This document shows, piece after piece, positions 1 through 12,085 of a stretch of 64,000 nucleotides of DNA. The DNA is taken from assembly GCA_029215795.1 (NCBI GenBank), contig JARDYH010000003.1, forward strand, positions 10,876,001 through 10,940,000, written 5' to 3'. The number at the start of each line of letters is the position of its first letter. The first letter of the stretch is position 1. The position numbers were made by a program, and so were the translations under genes. Source of the DNA: Anniella stebbinsi. Taxonomy: Eukaryota; Chordata; Lepidosauria; Squamata; Anniellidae. The notes beneath the pieces are model-generated. The model ran no database searches. It was not told the origin of the DNA and saw only the letters and a program-made list of their open reading frames with translations.

Positions 1-1139
1 GAAAAATATGAAGGATTATGGGTTTATTTTTAAAAAAAACTTTTGTCCCGTCATATGTTGCTTTTGTCAATATATGAGAGACTGGACCAATTCAAAATTT
101 CTCAACAAAAACAAAACACAGCTGTAGTCCTGAAAACAGCATACAAGAGATGCACAGTCCCCCAGTTTAGCAGCTGCATATAGCTACTGTAAAAGTGATC
201 TCACACTCACCCTGCGCATGCCATGCCCTGCAGGACAGAGAGCTACTGCAAAAGTGAATACTTCAAAACTGGATAAAAGGAGTTTGTTTTTCTGAAATTA
301 CTCCATAAACTGGAGCAAGCCGGTTGGACAGACAAGTTACGAACTGGGTTAGACGCTCTCTTTGCATCTCATACTCTATTTGAAACTGGTTAAGAGGAGA
401 CCTAAAAAGGGCACTTAGCCATTTGAGAAATAAGACTTTTAAGTTTAGTCTCCCAGCTTGTTTAGAAATCTAAAGAAAGAGTTTGGAAATTAATGCGACA
501 TGGTGGAAGGGCCTTGAATGTCATAAACCATGGCTAAGGGAGGGGGAAATCTATGGAGAAAAACTGCAGACTTCTGAAACAATACACTGTACTTATCAAT
601 GACAACAAAAAAGCACCAGATGGATGCTCTTCTTACCCCTACTAGCCACAACTGTGCGAGGCAATTCGGAGGGGGCTTCCAGTATCCCTATTTCCCCCAC
701 TGTCTTCCCTGTCATCGGGCTCTCATTAATTTCCACTGGCTTTATCAGGATTGTATAACACAATGCCACTCCCTGCCAAAGCAGAGAAATCCTGCAGAAC
801 TAACAGACTGCTATGTACCAGGTGTGCTGACAACAAGGCCTTGTTCTAGCTTGGCTGGAAGGAAACAGAACTTTCTACAGGTGCAAAGGCCTGCCTTTGT
901 GGGATGGAGAAGAAACAAGAGAGTCGTTGCAGGGGCAACAGCACAGAGCCCAAGGACCAGGTAATAAAGGAGAATGAACCCAATGCAACTAGCTTCCAGG
1001 GGTCTCCAAGAGCTGATCACTACTTATGGAGGGGGGTAGAAGAATGGACAACTTTGTTCCGGATTGCCCAGGATGAGGGATATTCTATTATAGAATGCTT
1101 ATGAAGGGAGGTGAAAGAGGCAATTGACTTTGTTCTCCA
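1..1139. other. No recognisable gene
   Basis: AT-leaning DNA with short chance ORFs on both strands and no splice-bounded coding run or repeat family that I recognise. It ends where a fold-back repeat starts near 1140. Confidence 0.5.
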
Positions 1140-1255
1140 GGCTTCCCCAACCTGGTGCCCTCCAGATGTGTTAGACTACAACTCCCATAATCCCGCAACT
1201 AGCACGTTGGAGTTGGTGCCCTCCAGATGTGCTTGGCTACAAGTCAGGGCAAACT
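1140..1255 (+). repeat. Fold-back repeat, 'CCTCCAGATG' family, degraded copy
   Basis: The segment carries the phrase CCCCAACCTGGTGCCCTCCA followed by an 'ACAACTCCCATAAT' block, then a second GGTGCCCTCCAGATGTG. The same phrases recur near 9.8, 17.4, 25.1 and 46.2 kb. The intact form (9.8 kb) is an imperfect palindrome, so this is a short non-autonomous DNA element (MITE-like). The second half here is rearranged, giving a direct rather than an inverted repeat of the motif. Confidence 0.65.
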
Positions 1256-4139
1256 GCTCTGATCATAGGTACAAGTGCCAGATCTACCAACATATGTACT
1301 GCTTCCATGCGTTGAAGTTGTCACCTTTAACTATTTGAAGTAGAAGTGAAGTAATCACTAGCGAACATAGTAACTTGTTCTAGTATGAAGGCAAAAAAGG
1401 GGATTTTGTTGATCTGGTTCTCTTCCTCCAATGACTCATTTGGGGCTGGAACGTTTACCCAGCAGTCAGGAAATTGTAGATCATTTTAAATTTCCAACAT
1501 TCAAATTCCTTGTTTCCACATTCCACTACAAAAAAGTTCAATCACATAAGCTACCTACTGGCTGCAATCATTATCATCAGATGTTGCTCATCTGCAACAC
1601 CACTTTCAAAAGTTCTTACACTGACCTGTTTAAACAGCTGAGAATATGTACCAAAGGCAAATAATGCTGAATCCTTGCCGAAACTAAGGAGGAGTGGGTC
1701 TCATCCGTTTTTGAATTGGAGACTATCTTGGAACCCCATATACAGCACTTTTGTTCCACAGAGCAGAAGCAGAAAGATTTCAGGCTTGCAAAATCTACTT
1801 TACTTGTTTTTTACTAGAGCCTCAAGATCCACCAACCAGAGCCATGTGCAAAATAGTGGTTGGAAGGTGAAAGCAGATGTAAAATGCCGGCTCACGGGGG
1901 TGCAACCAATTACTTATTGTACCCCTGTCCCATACAATGGGATAACCTACATGTATAAGTTTACAATTGAGTAGATCAGGGATCTGAATATGATGCTTCA
2001 AAATCTGACCAGAACTGCTGCAAAAAGGCCAAGCCAAAGGCAACCAGTTTGTCCTCACCTTTTACAGGCGAGGAACACTGAGACGAATAATTATTAGCAC
2101 AACAAAATTGACAGATTTTTCCCCACTTGTTGTTGTTGAGTAAAAAAAAAAAAAAAACCTTGCCAATCTACTGCAAATTACCCAGATATCTAACAATTGA
2201 TTCCAGTGTACTTTTTACCCACCCCATCCTACAGGAAAGGTGAGATACAGATTTAATAAAATTCACAGTAGAGGATCATTTATACAATATACGAAGTTAT
2301 TTCTGTTCTTCCAACCCTCCAGTAGCTTAATAATATTTCATACACAATGGTTTACAGAGAAAAGTAAAGTTTCTGCCATGCCTTTAAAAGTACAGTTGAA
2401 AGACAACCATGCACAGTGTCAAAGGTGCTTATTATCCACTAAAACCATGTTACTAAACAAGTGTACGCTCATAAACATTATTTTAGTTGGATTTCTAGCT
2501 CATCCAGCCACACTCAAATCAAAATTCATTGAGAAATTTATTAAACAAAGAAAGGCCTCTTCGCATCAAAAACCCAACCACACAAAAAGTATTGTAGAGA
2601 TACATAGATGTATATATGTATGATTATATATACCAGAAAAATACACGTTAAAAACACTAGAAATTATTAAAGAAGTTGTTGCACTTTTAAAAAAAAAAAT
2701 CTTTTGAAGTCAATGGTAACATAATAAAGTTAAGTTTTCCAAATTTCCACTGTAAGACACAGAAGTGGGGTGATACTTTAGAAATTATGGAAAGCTCATT
2801 TAAAAGTCAAAGACAGATTATTTACAATCAGATCAATCCTAACTATATTTACTCAAAGCAAGGCCTGTTTATTTTAAGAAGAAAGTTACTTCAAAATAGA
2901 TGTCCTTAAGGGGCTTGGGTGCCAGGTACTATTACAATCCAATTTGCACCATCTCATAAAAGGCATAAAGAACAGCGGAGTAAAATTTGCATTTTGAAAT
3001 ACAGTTTACCCTTTCTTAAGTTTTCTTTTCTTGTCCCATCATGAATGTTGTTTACCGCTTTGGTCCTCATTGGGTAAGATCATTTATGTCCGGATCACCA
3101 CATACCAAGCAACGACACAATGCCCGTTCTGTTCACACAGCTAGAAATATCCGAGGGAAAAGGGTGAAAAATATATTTCTTTCGTTTGTTGCGAATAGGA
3201 GCTTCAGATAATCCAGCCTGGTCGAATTCTCATCTTTACATTAAACACTGAGCCTGATGTAAGCCACACTTTACTGGCCACAGATTTTCAAAACAATGGT
3301 TCTATTTATTGAGAGCAAAGTGTCTTTCACAGAAGACACACAAGTATTTTCTACACCAGCCTACACTCCCAGCATTCCATCCCAGAAGAAACAAGAAGAT
3401 TTCAATAAACTGTTTCACAACAGACAGATGAAGCATATCAAGGACAGCAGTGTTTTCCGCAAAGAATACCAACTGGCATTTTCCTTGGCTACAGAGTATC
3501 GGAGTTGAAATTGTTAAACATGAACATAGATCAGAATGTTCCTGTTCAAAGAGTGATGTTTGTTTGAAACAAAGCTTAACAAAGAGGAACCCATAAGATT
3601 ACAGCCCCACTTCCTAGCTGTGATTTAGCTGGAATCATCCAAACATCCCATGTTCAGCATTGTTCCACAGCACTAAATCCTGCTCTGCAATTCTATGGAT
3701 TGCAACCATTTGACTCCTTCTCAACGCATGCTAATGACCAAAATGCATGGCAACACACTAAAGAGGTTTCCTGGCAGTAGTATAGTTTCAATGCTGAGAA
3801 ATGGAACCAAGAACCACTGTATTTATAAATATATAAAACCCACATACATGAGCAATGGAAATGGTCCAGGCATTCACCAACGTACAAAAGCAGTGGGCAA
3901 TGACATAACGCAACAACAGTTGTGGGATCTGGAACTTGCTTTCCTTCCCAAACAGAGTAATAGTGTGTTAGTGGTCCGTAAAATAAAGGCCGGTTGTCTG
4001 GATTCAATCTCTGGTGGTTAATCAAGTAACCATCTCTGAAGTATAATGTCCACTGTCGTATATAGCAATTATAGACAGAGCTTGTTATACTGGACAAAAG
4101 CAAGCAGCTTGCTGTTATCAAGTCTATCATTTATCATGA
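1256..4139. other. No recognisable gene; AT-rich unique DNA
   Basis: Long AT-rich stretch with an A-run near 2141-2156 and another near 2691-2700. Open frames at 2240-2623(+) and 3693-4130(-) show no domain, no biased composition and no splice context, so I treat them as chance. The paucity of known repeats from 2.2 to 3.7 kb would fit an old intron or an untranslated region, but nothing proves it. Confidence 0.4.
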
Positions 4140-4690
4140 GTAAAACAAGTCCTAAATTAATGCTAACCAAGACAGAGGTTACTGTCATGGCTAGGCCCGT
4201 TCCGCCTAAGCTGGGGGAAGAAGTTTCTGGCAATCAATTGGAATCAGATTCTGAAGCAGAAGAGACAGCGTCAGAAACATACCAGCCTACAAGCAAAGTG
4301 GGGGAGGTGATTCTCACGGTCTCTTCACCAGCTGGGGGTGAACCTTCGCCAGACCTTATCATTGAAAACGTTAACATACTGTCTATACGAAAGCATTCTT
4401 CTTCAGAAAGAGGGCACTTCAAAGCTAACTGATCTTAGAGTTCGACGCAGACTCAAACAGGCAGAGCTAAAAGAAATCAAGAGAAGTTCAGCCCAGCTAG
4501 CTTCTCACCAAAAACTTCTTCAGAACAAGCCTCCTTGCAGTTAAAGCGTTCTGGGAAAAAGCTTTGAAAAGACAATTGTCTTGCTTAATTCACATAGTTT
4601 TGCCTAGGAAAAAAGTTCCTAAAGTTACTCTCTTCAGGTTGGAAGAGATGTTTATTGCCTGAATAAAGCTTTATAGATTACGTAGCATAC
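4140..4690 (+). pseudogene. Decayed acidic ORF remnant ending at an AATAAA signal
   Basis: The plus strand encodes an acidic Ser/Glu/Pro-rich segment (about 4184-4432, with runs such as SDSEAEETASE) and then, after a frame change near 4430, a basic stretch with LRVRRRLKQAELKEIK. About 120 bp further on there is AATAAA at 4662-4667. An acidic linker plus a basic helix plus a poly(A) signal is the look of the 3' part of a retroelement or processed transcript, but I cannot name the family. The frame is broken between the two halves and the 5' limit is unclear. The segment stops where the fold-back element at 4694 begins. Confidence 0.35.
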
Positions 4691-4693
4691 CTC

Positions 4694-4926
4694 TTTATTG
4701 GCTGAATTTGGACGACACAATAAGCAACTTTGGGGGGGGGGGGGAACAATCGTCAGTTGTATTGACTATCGTGTCGTCCGAATGCTGCCATAGTCAACTC
4801 AGCGCTGATCCTAATCCACACCACAGTTGATTATTTATTACCATGTTGTGTGGGGAGTACCCCCAGATGAACAACAGTAAAGTTGAGTATTACCCACCAT
4901 TGACTATCATGTTGTCCGAATTCAGC
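4694..4926. mobile_element. Non-autonomous DNA element(s), 'GGACAACACAATAGTCAA' ends
   Basis: The outer ends are inverted: GGCTGAATTTGGACGACACA at 4698-4717 and the complement of GGCTGAATTCGGACAACATG near 4926. A further internal copy of the same end lies near 4770-4795 (ACTATCGTGTCGTCCGAATG), so this is either one element with a duplicated end or a short ~100-bp element joined to a truncated longer one. A G-run of 12 (4732-4743) lies inside. The interior resembles, in reverse orientation, the copy at 6.66-7.08 kb. No ORF is present, so it was mobilised in trans. Confidence 0.6.
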
Positions 4927-5597
4927 CACTATCTCCCAATAAGGCAAGAGGTTTTGAGAAACATGGCGGTTACTATAGTAGGATTGTTATTAGCCATAGC
5001 CTCTTACTGACTGTTTTGAGTCATTCACAGGTCAGATAACTCCCCTCACTGTTCATTTTATCATTTAGACTAGAATGAGGGGTTACTGAAAAGTCCTGTC
5101 TTACCAGGATTTAGTGACCCTCCACTCAACTCACTTTAATTTTAAATTCACCACTAGAATACATAAACAATGTCACAGCATCAAATGAATTCAAGGGTTC
5201 CTGTACCAGGATAACCAAAAGCACCGACCAGCCCATTCTTCTGCCAAAGTACCAATGGGTTAACTGTAAACAAAACATGAACCATTTGGCTCCACCACCA
5301 TGCACATTTGTCTCTTTATTTCTTGTTTCTATGTTTATGTTTAAACGTTTATGAAATGACCCTTCTTTCCCCACTCTCCCAATGTTCATAGGCTCAGCAA
5401 GCTAGAAGAGCTTTGTAAACCTATCTGACATGGTTCTAAAACTTCTTAAATTAAGGAAATAACAAAGATGGTATAATCCTACCAGTGACTGTGAACTCTC
5501 CATGCGACACTCTTAAACAATAGTGTCATACGGAAACTGTTCATAGTGATTTCTTAGTAAAAACTGTGTTCCTTTTTAAGTATTCTTTGGGGAAGAA
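4927..5597. other. No recognisable gene
   Basis: Unclassified AT-rich DNA between a DNA element and a CR1 tail. The 87-codon open frame at 5126-5389(-) shows no features of a real protein. Confidence 0.45.
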
Positions 5598-5775
5598 AAG
5601 AATATAGAAGAGTTGGAAGGGGCCTATAAGGCCATTGAGTCCAGCCCCTTGCTCAATGCAGGAATCCACCTTAAAGCATCCCTGACAGATGGCTGTCCAG
5701 CTGCCTCTTCATACCTCTAGTGTGGGAGAGCCCACGACCTCCCTAGGTCATGGGTTCCATTGTCATATTGCTCTA
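5598..5775 (-). mobile_element. CR1 LINE 3' end fragment
   Basis: Read on the minus strand this is the CR1 3' tail: 'GAGTTGGAAGGGGCCTATAA', then 'GCCATTGAGTCCAGCCCCTT', then the stretch about a 'hit' of poor-quality ends 'GTGGGAGAGCCCACGACCTC'. The same tail occurs in plus orientation at 27.18-27.35 kb. The copy is cut off at about 5775, where a short tandem repeat begins. Confidence 0.75.
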
Positions 5776-5776
5776 A

Positions 5777-5821
5777 CAGTTCAGGTTACCTCAGTTCAGG
5801 TTACCTCAGTTCAGGTTACCT
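5777..5821 (+). repeat. 15-bp tandem repeat, three exact copies
   Basis: CAGTTCAGGTTACCT occurs three times without a mismatch at 5777, 5792 and 5807. It lies exactly at the truncation point of the CR1 fragment. Confidence 0.95.
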
Positions 5822-5954
5822 GAAGGAGTATGTCCTCCCATGTCTACCTACACGGACCCTAAGGTTTGCTTCTGAGTCTCTTTGTAGGTGTCCCCTCCAA
5901 AAGAGGTGAGGTGGGTGGCTACAAGAACAGGGCCTTTCGGTGGTGGCATCCCAT

Positions 5955-6062
5955 CTATGTCTCAGATTAACCTACCTCTCAGTGTCACAGAGAGGATAAA
6001 AATGGGGAAGGACTATGTGCACTGCCTTGAACTCCTTGGAGGAAAGATGAGATATAAAACAG
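5955..6062 (+). mobile_element. MIR-like SINE, 3' part
   Basis: Contains the recurring SINE body 'AGATTAACCTACCTCTCAGT', 'GAGAGGATAAAAATGGGGAA' and 'TGCCTTGAACTCCTTGGAGG' and ends in 'GAGATATAAAAC'. The tRNA-like head is missing. Other copies: 17.0, 22.4, 24.8, 30.6 and 58.0 kb. Confidence 0.65.
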
Positions 6063-6661
6063 AAATAAAGTATGAGTTCACAAGTCAACTCCATTTGAAA
6101 ACAGCATTCTGAAAGTGCCTTCAATACTGAAGTATGTGTAGAGCACACTTAAAAGATTATTCAGGAATGCCAAAGATAATCAACAGGGGTGGGGTAGGTG
6201 AAGGGAAGGTGAAGCTCTGAATATAAACAAGCAAAGGTGGAGATTTAGATCTGCCCGCAGGGAAGAAACAGCTCACTTCCATGAAAAATCAAATTTCGCT
6301 ACAGCTGCAAGTTGACAGTTCTTAAGATTTCCTGGGAGATTCTGTGTATTAGATTGATGCAAGAGAGATACACAGTCTCAGGGACAATTTAATAATGTTT
6401 TTATAGCAATATGTCACCAAAATATTCAACACATATTGGAAGACCAATATAAATGGTCAGTTATTTGCTGAATAAGGGCACAGGTCTAAGAGCAGATACA
6501 ATATTTATGGTGCTACATACCCAGATTAATGGGCCAGTAACTTTCAGGTTCAGGTGGCTGCAAAATATCAAGTTGTCTGACCAAAAGAACATATAGAAAA
6601 GTTGTGTGAACTGCTATATAACCTCCCATTTAGATCCTTCAGCCCAATGTCATCAGTCAAA
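6063..6661. other. No recognisable gene
   Basis: AT-rich unclassified sequence with no coding or repeat signal that I can support. Confidence 0.45.
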
Positions 6662-7081
6662 GGTTGCGTTCGGACAACACAATAGTCAATGGTGGGTTGA
6701 GTAGCCATTTCAAAGTTGGTTATTTTGTGGGTACTCCCTACACAACTGTGGGTGGTTGGGGCTAGCGTTGAGTGCACTAATCATCAATCTGGCATTTGAC
6801 TTCAATCTGGCATTTGACTGACACAAACTCTGCCCCTCTAACCGCTCTCCTCTTCCCTCAGTCCTCCTGATGCTATCCCAGCAGCCTCTGTGGGTTCTGG
6901 AGGCTGTAGCAAAGTGGCTGGCTCAGTTTTGGCTGCTCTTGCCAGGGAACTCTGTAGCCAGGTGAAAAAGTCAACTGTGGGGTGGTTTTGCCTGTCAGAT
7001 GACACAAATACCAACCGTTGACTGCTCAACTCACGGTTGATGAATAAAACCACTGGTGATTATTGTGTTGTCCAAACTGAG
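6662..7081. mobile_element. Non-autonomous DNA element, same family as 4.7 kb
   Basis: The left end GTTCGGACAACACAATAGTC (from 6669) is matched in inverse by ATTATTGTGTTGTCCAAAC near 7059-7077, giving terminal inverted repeats of about 20 bp. The interior (about 370 bp) shares the 'GGGTACTCCCTACACAACTG' phrase with the 4.7-kb element. No transposase is encoded. No clear target-site duplication is visible, so the superfamily is undecided. Confidence 0.65.
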
Positions 7082-7321
7082 CTAGAGAAACACCACTTTC
7101 AACTGGCAATGTGATCATAATGTCTGCAGCTGTGTAACAAGACTGAAATCCTTTTCCTATTTTTTTCTTACATCATCTCTCATACACAGACCCTAAATAT
7201 AAGAAACATCTCAGACACAACCAAGAGTTCAAATACTTTATGAAATATACTTAGCCATCAAAATCACTGTAAACTTTTCAAGAAGTCATTTGAAATAGCA
7301 CAAAACTATTTAAATACAATG

Positions 7322-7690
7322 ACCTGGTTCACAAATAATACTAACCCATGATTTATTTATGTTGAATTCTGGGTTGTCATGAAGTATGAACACAACTATG
7401 CAAACAAACCATGTTGACTTAACTCCAGATTCTTATTTATTTATTGCATTTTTATAACACCCAATAGCTGAGGCTCTTTAACTCAGTAACAACTCAGACA
7501 TTCCTGGATGTTCCTGGGTTAATTAAAAGTGTGCATGGTTCACGTGCTTTACTTGTTCCCACAATTTCTGGATCAAACAGCCCAAGAATTGGCATGGTGA
7601 TGTGCAAACTGAATTAGTTTATTCTTTGGTTGTGAACTTTGGGATGTTTGAACTATGGGTTGTTGTTACATGAGAACCCAGAACCACGGT
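7322..7690 (+). mobile_element. Non-autonomous DNA element, 'GTGATGTGCAAAC' family
   Basis: Shares with 27.1-27.47 kb the ordered phrases 'TCACAAATAATA', 'TCTGGGTTGT', 'TCACGTGCTTTACTTGTTCC' and 'GGTGATGTGCAAAC'. The middle (about 7430-7480) contains a 'TTTATTTATTGCATTTTTAT' fragment of another dispersed repeat, so this copy has been invaded or rearranged. It ends in 'TATGGGTTGTTGTTACATGA'. Confidence 0.5.
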
Positions 7691-9757
7691 TTGATTCACC
7701 AGGCTACAGAAGTAGCAGGCAAGAGCAGTAAAAACAAAAGTGTCACTCTACATGCCAGTACTATAGAATCACAAAGACATTTGGAATACAAGGAAGGAGC
7801 AGGCAAAGGAAAAGGGAAACAAACAACCCAGCAACAAACCACAATTTGCTTGCCTGCCAGACAAATCCTGGGTAGGGCAACATACCATGAGTTAAATAAA
7901 TCATACCTTGGCATTATGTGAGAAACAGGTCAATGACTCTAGCCTCTTCACAGTAAGACTGTCCACAGCTTTTGACCTGATGTTCAAACCTCCTCTAGCC
8001 TTGTACTATCTAAAAACCCTATTTGTTCAGGATTGTTAAAATGCAAATCTCAGTATGACAACATGGTCAATCCACCAAAATACAAGAATATTTAATAATA
8101 AGCAAAACAGGTGATGTGTACCTTCCACAAGGCTTTTATATGATGGGGACCCCATCATATTTGTTTAGTTGTTACAGATCAGCAGTACACCTGTCTAGGC
8201 AGAGAAGGAGAATGTCAGTGCCGGGTTGCCCAGATTCACTGCAGGTTAAACAAGAACTTTTAATCCTTTCTTGCACTTCCAACAAAAATTCCTAGAGAAG
8301 GCGAAACACATTCAGACGTAGTTTTCAGACCAAGCCCCAACAACAACAAAGTGCAAAACAAAAACATGGCCAGGGTGTGATGCTGGGTTTGTCAGACTAG
8401 TTTGGCTTGTGCAACAATCTCTTAATCTACTCTCCCCAAAATGGAGATTAGGTCATCCTTTGCTCCACTGCACCACCACCCTGCTCCAAAATGGGTGTAA
8501 CCTGAATTTGCCCACGTTAAAGACATCAGTCTCCTCTACCAAGCACACACATAAATGAATTGCACTTTATGAGTAACCAAGTATCACTTCCTCGTTTTGC
8601 TTTACACATAGGAAAGCAAGTCCCCAACCACGTGTTATAAAATAAAAAGAATACACATTTCAGACATTTGGGCAGGGCCTGTTTAGGTTTTTATTTTTGT
8701 GGGTGTATCTATGTAAGACTCTCCCTCACCTACAAGCTCTGAAAATTATTACAAGGCCTTGACTGCAGCAGCCCCTATATACTATGAAACATATATACCA
8801 TAGGGTCTACCTATGGTATATAAAACTGAGAAGGCCAGAGCTCTTGAAAGTGAGTTTTAGCAGTTACGTATAATGGACTGGATCCTCACTAACTGAAGAC
8901 TTACCACCACCACCTCACGGCAACCTCCCCACCACCTCAGAGCATCAGCAAGGATGTGGTGTAAGAGCCTACCATCAGCAAGAGGGTTGAATTTCCCTTG
9001 TACATGTGTCTTCTGTTTACAATAGGATCCATTTGGATCCATCTAATTGGCACCACTATGGGTTGTCCATTTTACCCCTCATTAAGGATTTTGATATACT
9101 TTATTCAGGTGGTGTTAGTTGCCTTGTTCCATTTAGAAAAGGGCAAAATTACTTAACATAGGTTGATCTAGCAGTTTCTATTGCATATGAAGTCCAAAGT
9201 CACCGGGGGGAGGGTAAAACTTCTTCCAGGGATCACTGCTCTAGATATATATTTCAAGATATATTGCTAATGTAGTTAAATGTAAAAGTTATGGCACAAA
9301 CTAATAACGGAAGAAAACCAGACTTTTAAAGGTTCTGCTTTCCAGAAGTGTGGATATTAAATCATTAGATGAGAGTTTAGGCTATCCTAGTCCGTGTAGA
9401 AATGTGAATGCTCAGGAAAAAAAAGCTTTCAGGGGAGGAAACAGGGATTTTCCCATCCCCCCCCAAACAACCCTGAACCAACTGAGATCACTGGGGTTGG
9501 GGAGGGGAGTGGAGAGAGGCTTTAGCCTCTCCTTCCTACAAGGATTCCATCCCCCTGTGAGTGTACCAATGGAAGTATACGTATGCATACGCAAGTGTGT
9601 GTGTGTGCATGAGCAATGCATGATCCCTCACTCACCACATGAGGCCCCCTCAAGCTGAAAAGTTGTCCATCCCTAATCGCTAGAAAACCTTTGAGATGGA
9701 GACCTACTGATTTGGTAGCATTAAACTCAACAACAAGCTGGAATCCACAGAGGTACT
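7691..9757. other. No recognisable gene
   Basis: Unclassified DNA with only chance ORFs. A short palindrome around 8788-8822 (ACCATAGGGTCTACCTATGGT core) is visible. Nothing else stands out. Confidence 0.4.
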
Positions 9758-9897
9758 CTAGGACAGCCTTCCCCATCCTTGTTGCCTCCAGAAGTTTTGG
9801 ATTTCAACTCCCATCAGCCATAGCTAAATGGTCTATAGTCAGGAAACCTAGGAATTGAAATCCAAAACATCTGGAGGACACCAGGTTGGGGAAGGCT
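9758..9897. mobile_element. Fold-back MITE, intact copy of the 'CCTCCAGATG' family
   Basis: About 140 bp that reads as an imperfect palindrome: 'AGCCTTCCCCATCCTTGTTG...GGATTTCAACTCCCATCA' on the left, and on the right its inverse, 'GGAATTGAAATCCAAAACAT' and 'CACCAGGTTGGGGAAGGCTA'. It has no coding capacity. It is the best-preserved copy of a family present at least five times in the window. Confidence 0.8.
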
Positions 9898-9954
9898 AAT
9901 CTACTCAAGACCATGAAGACATCTGGTTGAATTTTTCAAACAGCTGACCTGTGA

Positions 9955-10112
9955 TAGGCCATAGCTCACTGGGAGACCACATGCTTTGCATGCAGAAGGT
10001 CCCAGGTTCAATCCCTGGCATCTCCAGGTAGGTGAAGTAAAGAACCTTGCTTGAAACCCTGGAGAGCTGCTGACAGTTGGCATAAGGAAGCTTCCTATAT
10101 TCCAGACCGCCA
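9955..10112 (+). mobile_element. tRNA-Ala-derived SINE
   Basis: The head GGCCATAGCTCACTGGGAGA is an A box and ATGCTTTGCATGCAG fills the position of a TGC anticodon arm. GGTTCAATCCCTGGCATCTC is a B box with the acceptor-stem partner, so the head is a recognisable tRNA-Ala(TGC) relative. The body ends 'GGAAGCTTCCTATATTCC', the tail shared with the copies at 13.7, 24.9 and 37.4 kb. It is a SINE rather than a tRNA gene because the tRNA-like part runs straight into a shared unrelated body. Confidence 0.8.
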
Positions 10113-11945
10113 TATTGCATTATAATCTCGTTTAAAGAACTCACTTCAAGAAATCTAAATCCAAAGCTCTTTTGAGCTGGCAAAACTAGCTGTGCAGTTC
10201 TTGGATTCCGGCCAAGGACCGAAGCAGTAAAAAGATTCAGGGATGAGATAGTGGCAGTCAGTCAGGATGTGGAAGAATGGAAAACTGGAAACAGGAAACC
10301 AAGGAAGAACAAACCTGCGGTTCACTTGATTTCGTCCCAGTTCATATGGTTGCTTATGAGGGAAACAAAGAATGAACATTTTCTGAAGTATGAGTAAACA
10401 TTTCTCTTAGGGGCACATTAACAAGACCAATACTCCATAGGGAAGTTGGGGTGATTTTTCCTAAACATATATTCCCACAGGTATATGGAGGTTTTAATGA
10501 ATGTTGAAGTTAATGGCACAAAGTCAACTAAGCCATGTTGCACCACAGACTAGTCTAGTGGTTGCTATACCGATCTTATTGCAAATAAAGGAGAATTCTT
10601 TCCTCAGTGACTTCTTCCCAATAATTCAACCAAAGTGTCTCATGAAGCTGAATAAAGTTGTAGAATGTCAATCATCGCAGTCACCCAGAATTGAGTCTAT
10701 ATTCAAAGCAGGGAACTGGGCATGCAGAAAGCCCTGTTGTGCACTTGAGAAATGTGGACACTCTAGAAAGACATGTATTCAGGGGAAGAAGAGGAGGTGA
10801 GTTTTGTCAGCAAATGTCAGGACTTGACTTACACAGTGTCTTGAATGAGGGATCCAAGGGATATCAGGCAAGGTTTATTTATTTGTTTATTTATTGCATT
10901 TCTATACTGCCCAATAACTGAAGCTCTTTGGGCGGTTCTGAAGCGCTATGGGCGGTTACAGCGTGGCCAAAACTGGGGAGGGAACTATAGAACAAACAGC
11001 TACATGATAGCCAAAGAAATTTCCTAATAGCAATAGGCCAGAGGGAATCAGGCCACATTCCCTCGTCCGCATAGAACCTTTGAGGGATCAAGCTACTTGC
11101 TTGCCTGAGAAATTAGGAGACTGTTCATGCTGACTATAAAATGCTATCACCTCTGACTCCCTTTTCTGCACAAGAACCAGTAATCTACATTGGGATGACA
11201 GCATAAGAGCAAAAGAACTTTCAGCAGTATATAAATATTCTAATAAATAAACAAACATCAGTAAGAGTATGGCCCACTAACACCCTTCACCTTCTTGATG
11301 TTCTTCGCTGACCCCAGCTACAGAAGATAGAACTACTACTAAAAAGATCTGTAATAGCGTGTGCGTGAGAGAGAGCACACACACATATACACACATTACA
11401 CTCTCAAAATGTCATCTACTTAGCATGCAGGGCATGTAGAAACATTGCTACCAAGGTCGTCATACTTAAGCGCACAATAATTTTAATTTTCCCTTCATAA
11501 ACAGATAGAGGAAAATTCAATGTTTGTTTTTATGTCTGTTCTAGGGGCAGTCTTTGCAAGTTTCTTAATATTTTGTTAGTAATTGAGCTGTGAACATTTT
11601 ACCAGCCCTGAGATGTACTTACGACTCTCCATATAAAACAGTTCCTACATTTTAGACAAAAATACAACGCTCTGAAGACAGCATATTCACAAAATTAATT
11701 GCTAATAATAAGGATGGCAGACAGTCGGGAGCTAGAGGCTTAAGATTTGCAAAGCAGAGTGCTCTCTGTGAATGGCAAAATCTTTCATTTACATAAGCAG
11801 AACCAAAAGGTGTTTGGGAGTCACAATTCTGATCATCACACCCAGTTGCCTGAACAACAAGTTTTTAATCTGCAATTATCCCAAAGGATTTCTTTAAACT
11901 GGGTAAATAAGCATGAAAGTGGCAAATGCAATAACACGCAAACAA
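10113..11945. other. No gene; one dispersed-repeat fragment
   Basis: Mostly unclassified. At about 10868-10962 there is a 'TTTATTTATTGCATTTCTAT / ACTGCCCAATAACTGAAGCT / GGGCGGTT' block that recurs (inverted) at 46.62-46.68 kb and in pieces at 7.4, 22.0, 48.5, 52.5 and 59.7 kb. It is a dispersed repeat end of unknown family. Short CA/GA-rich patches lie at 11370-11400. Confidence 0.45.
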
Positions 11946-12085
11946 ATGTAAAGTGATGTGCATTGGGGCACTCCAACCCCAATTCTAGATATAATCTGAT
12001 GGGTTCTCAGATAGTGCTGGCAGCTGACCAGGAAAGGGATCTGGGGGTTGTGGTGGATAGCTCAATGAGACTGTTGACCCAGTGA
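11946..12085 (+). mobile_element. CR1 LINE ORF2 fragment
   Basis: Plus-strand translation gives a broken but recognisable stretch: 'AKCNNTQTNVK' then, after a stop, '.HWGTPTPI' and 'QIVLAADQERDLGVVVDSSM'. A segment of this type, 'D..RDLGVVVD', sits after the RT catalytic core in CR1-like LINEs. The fragment is about 140 bp, truncated at both ends. Confidence 0.55.
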
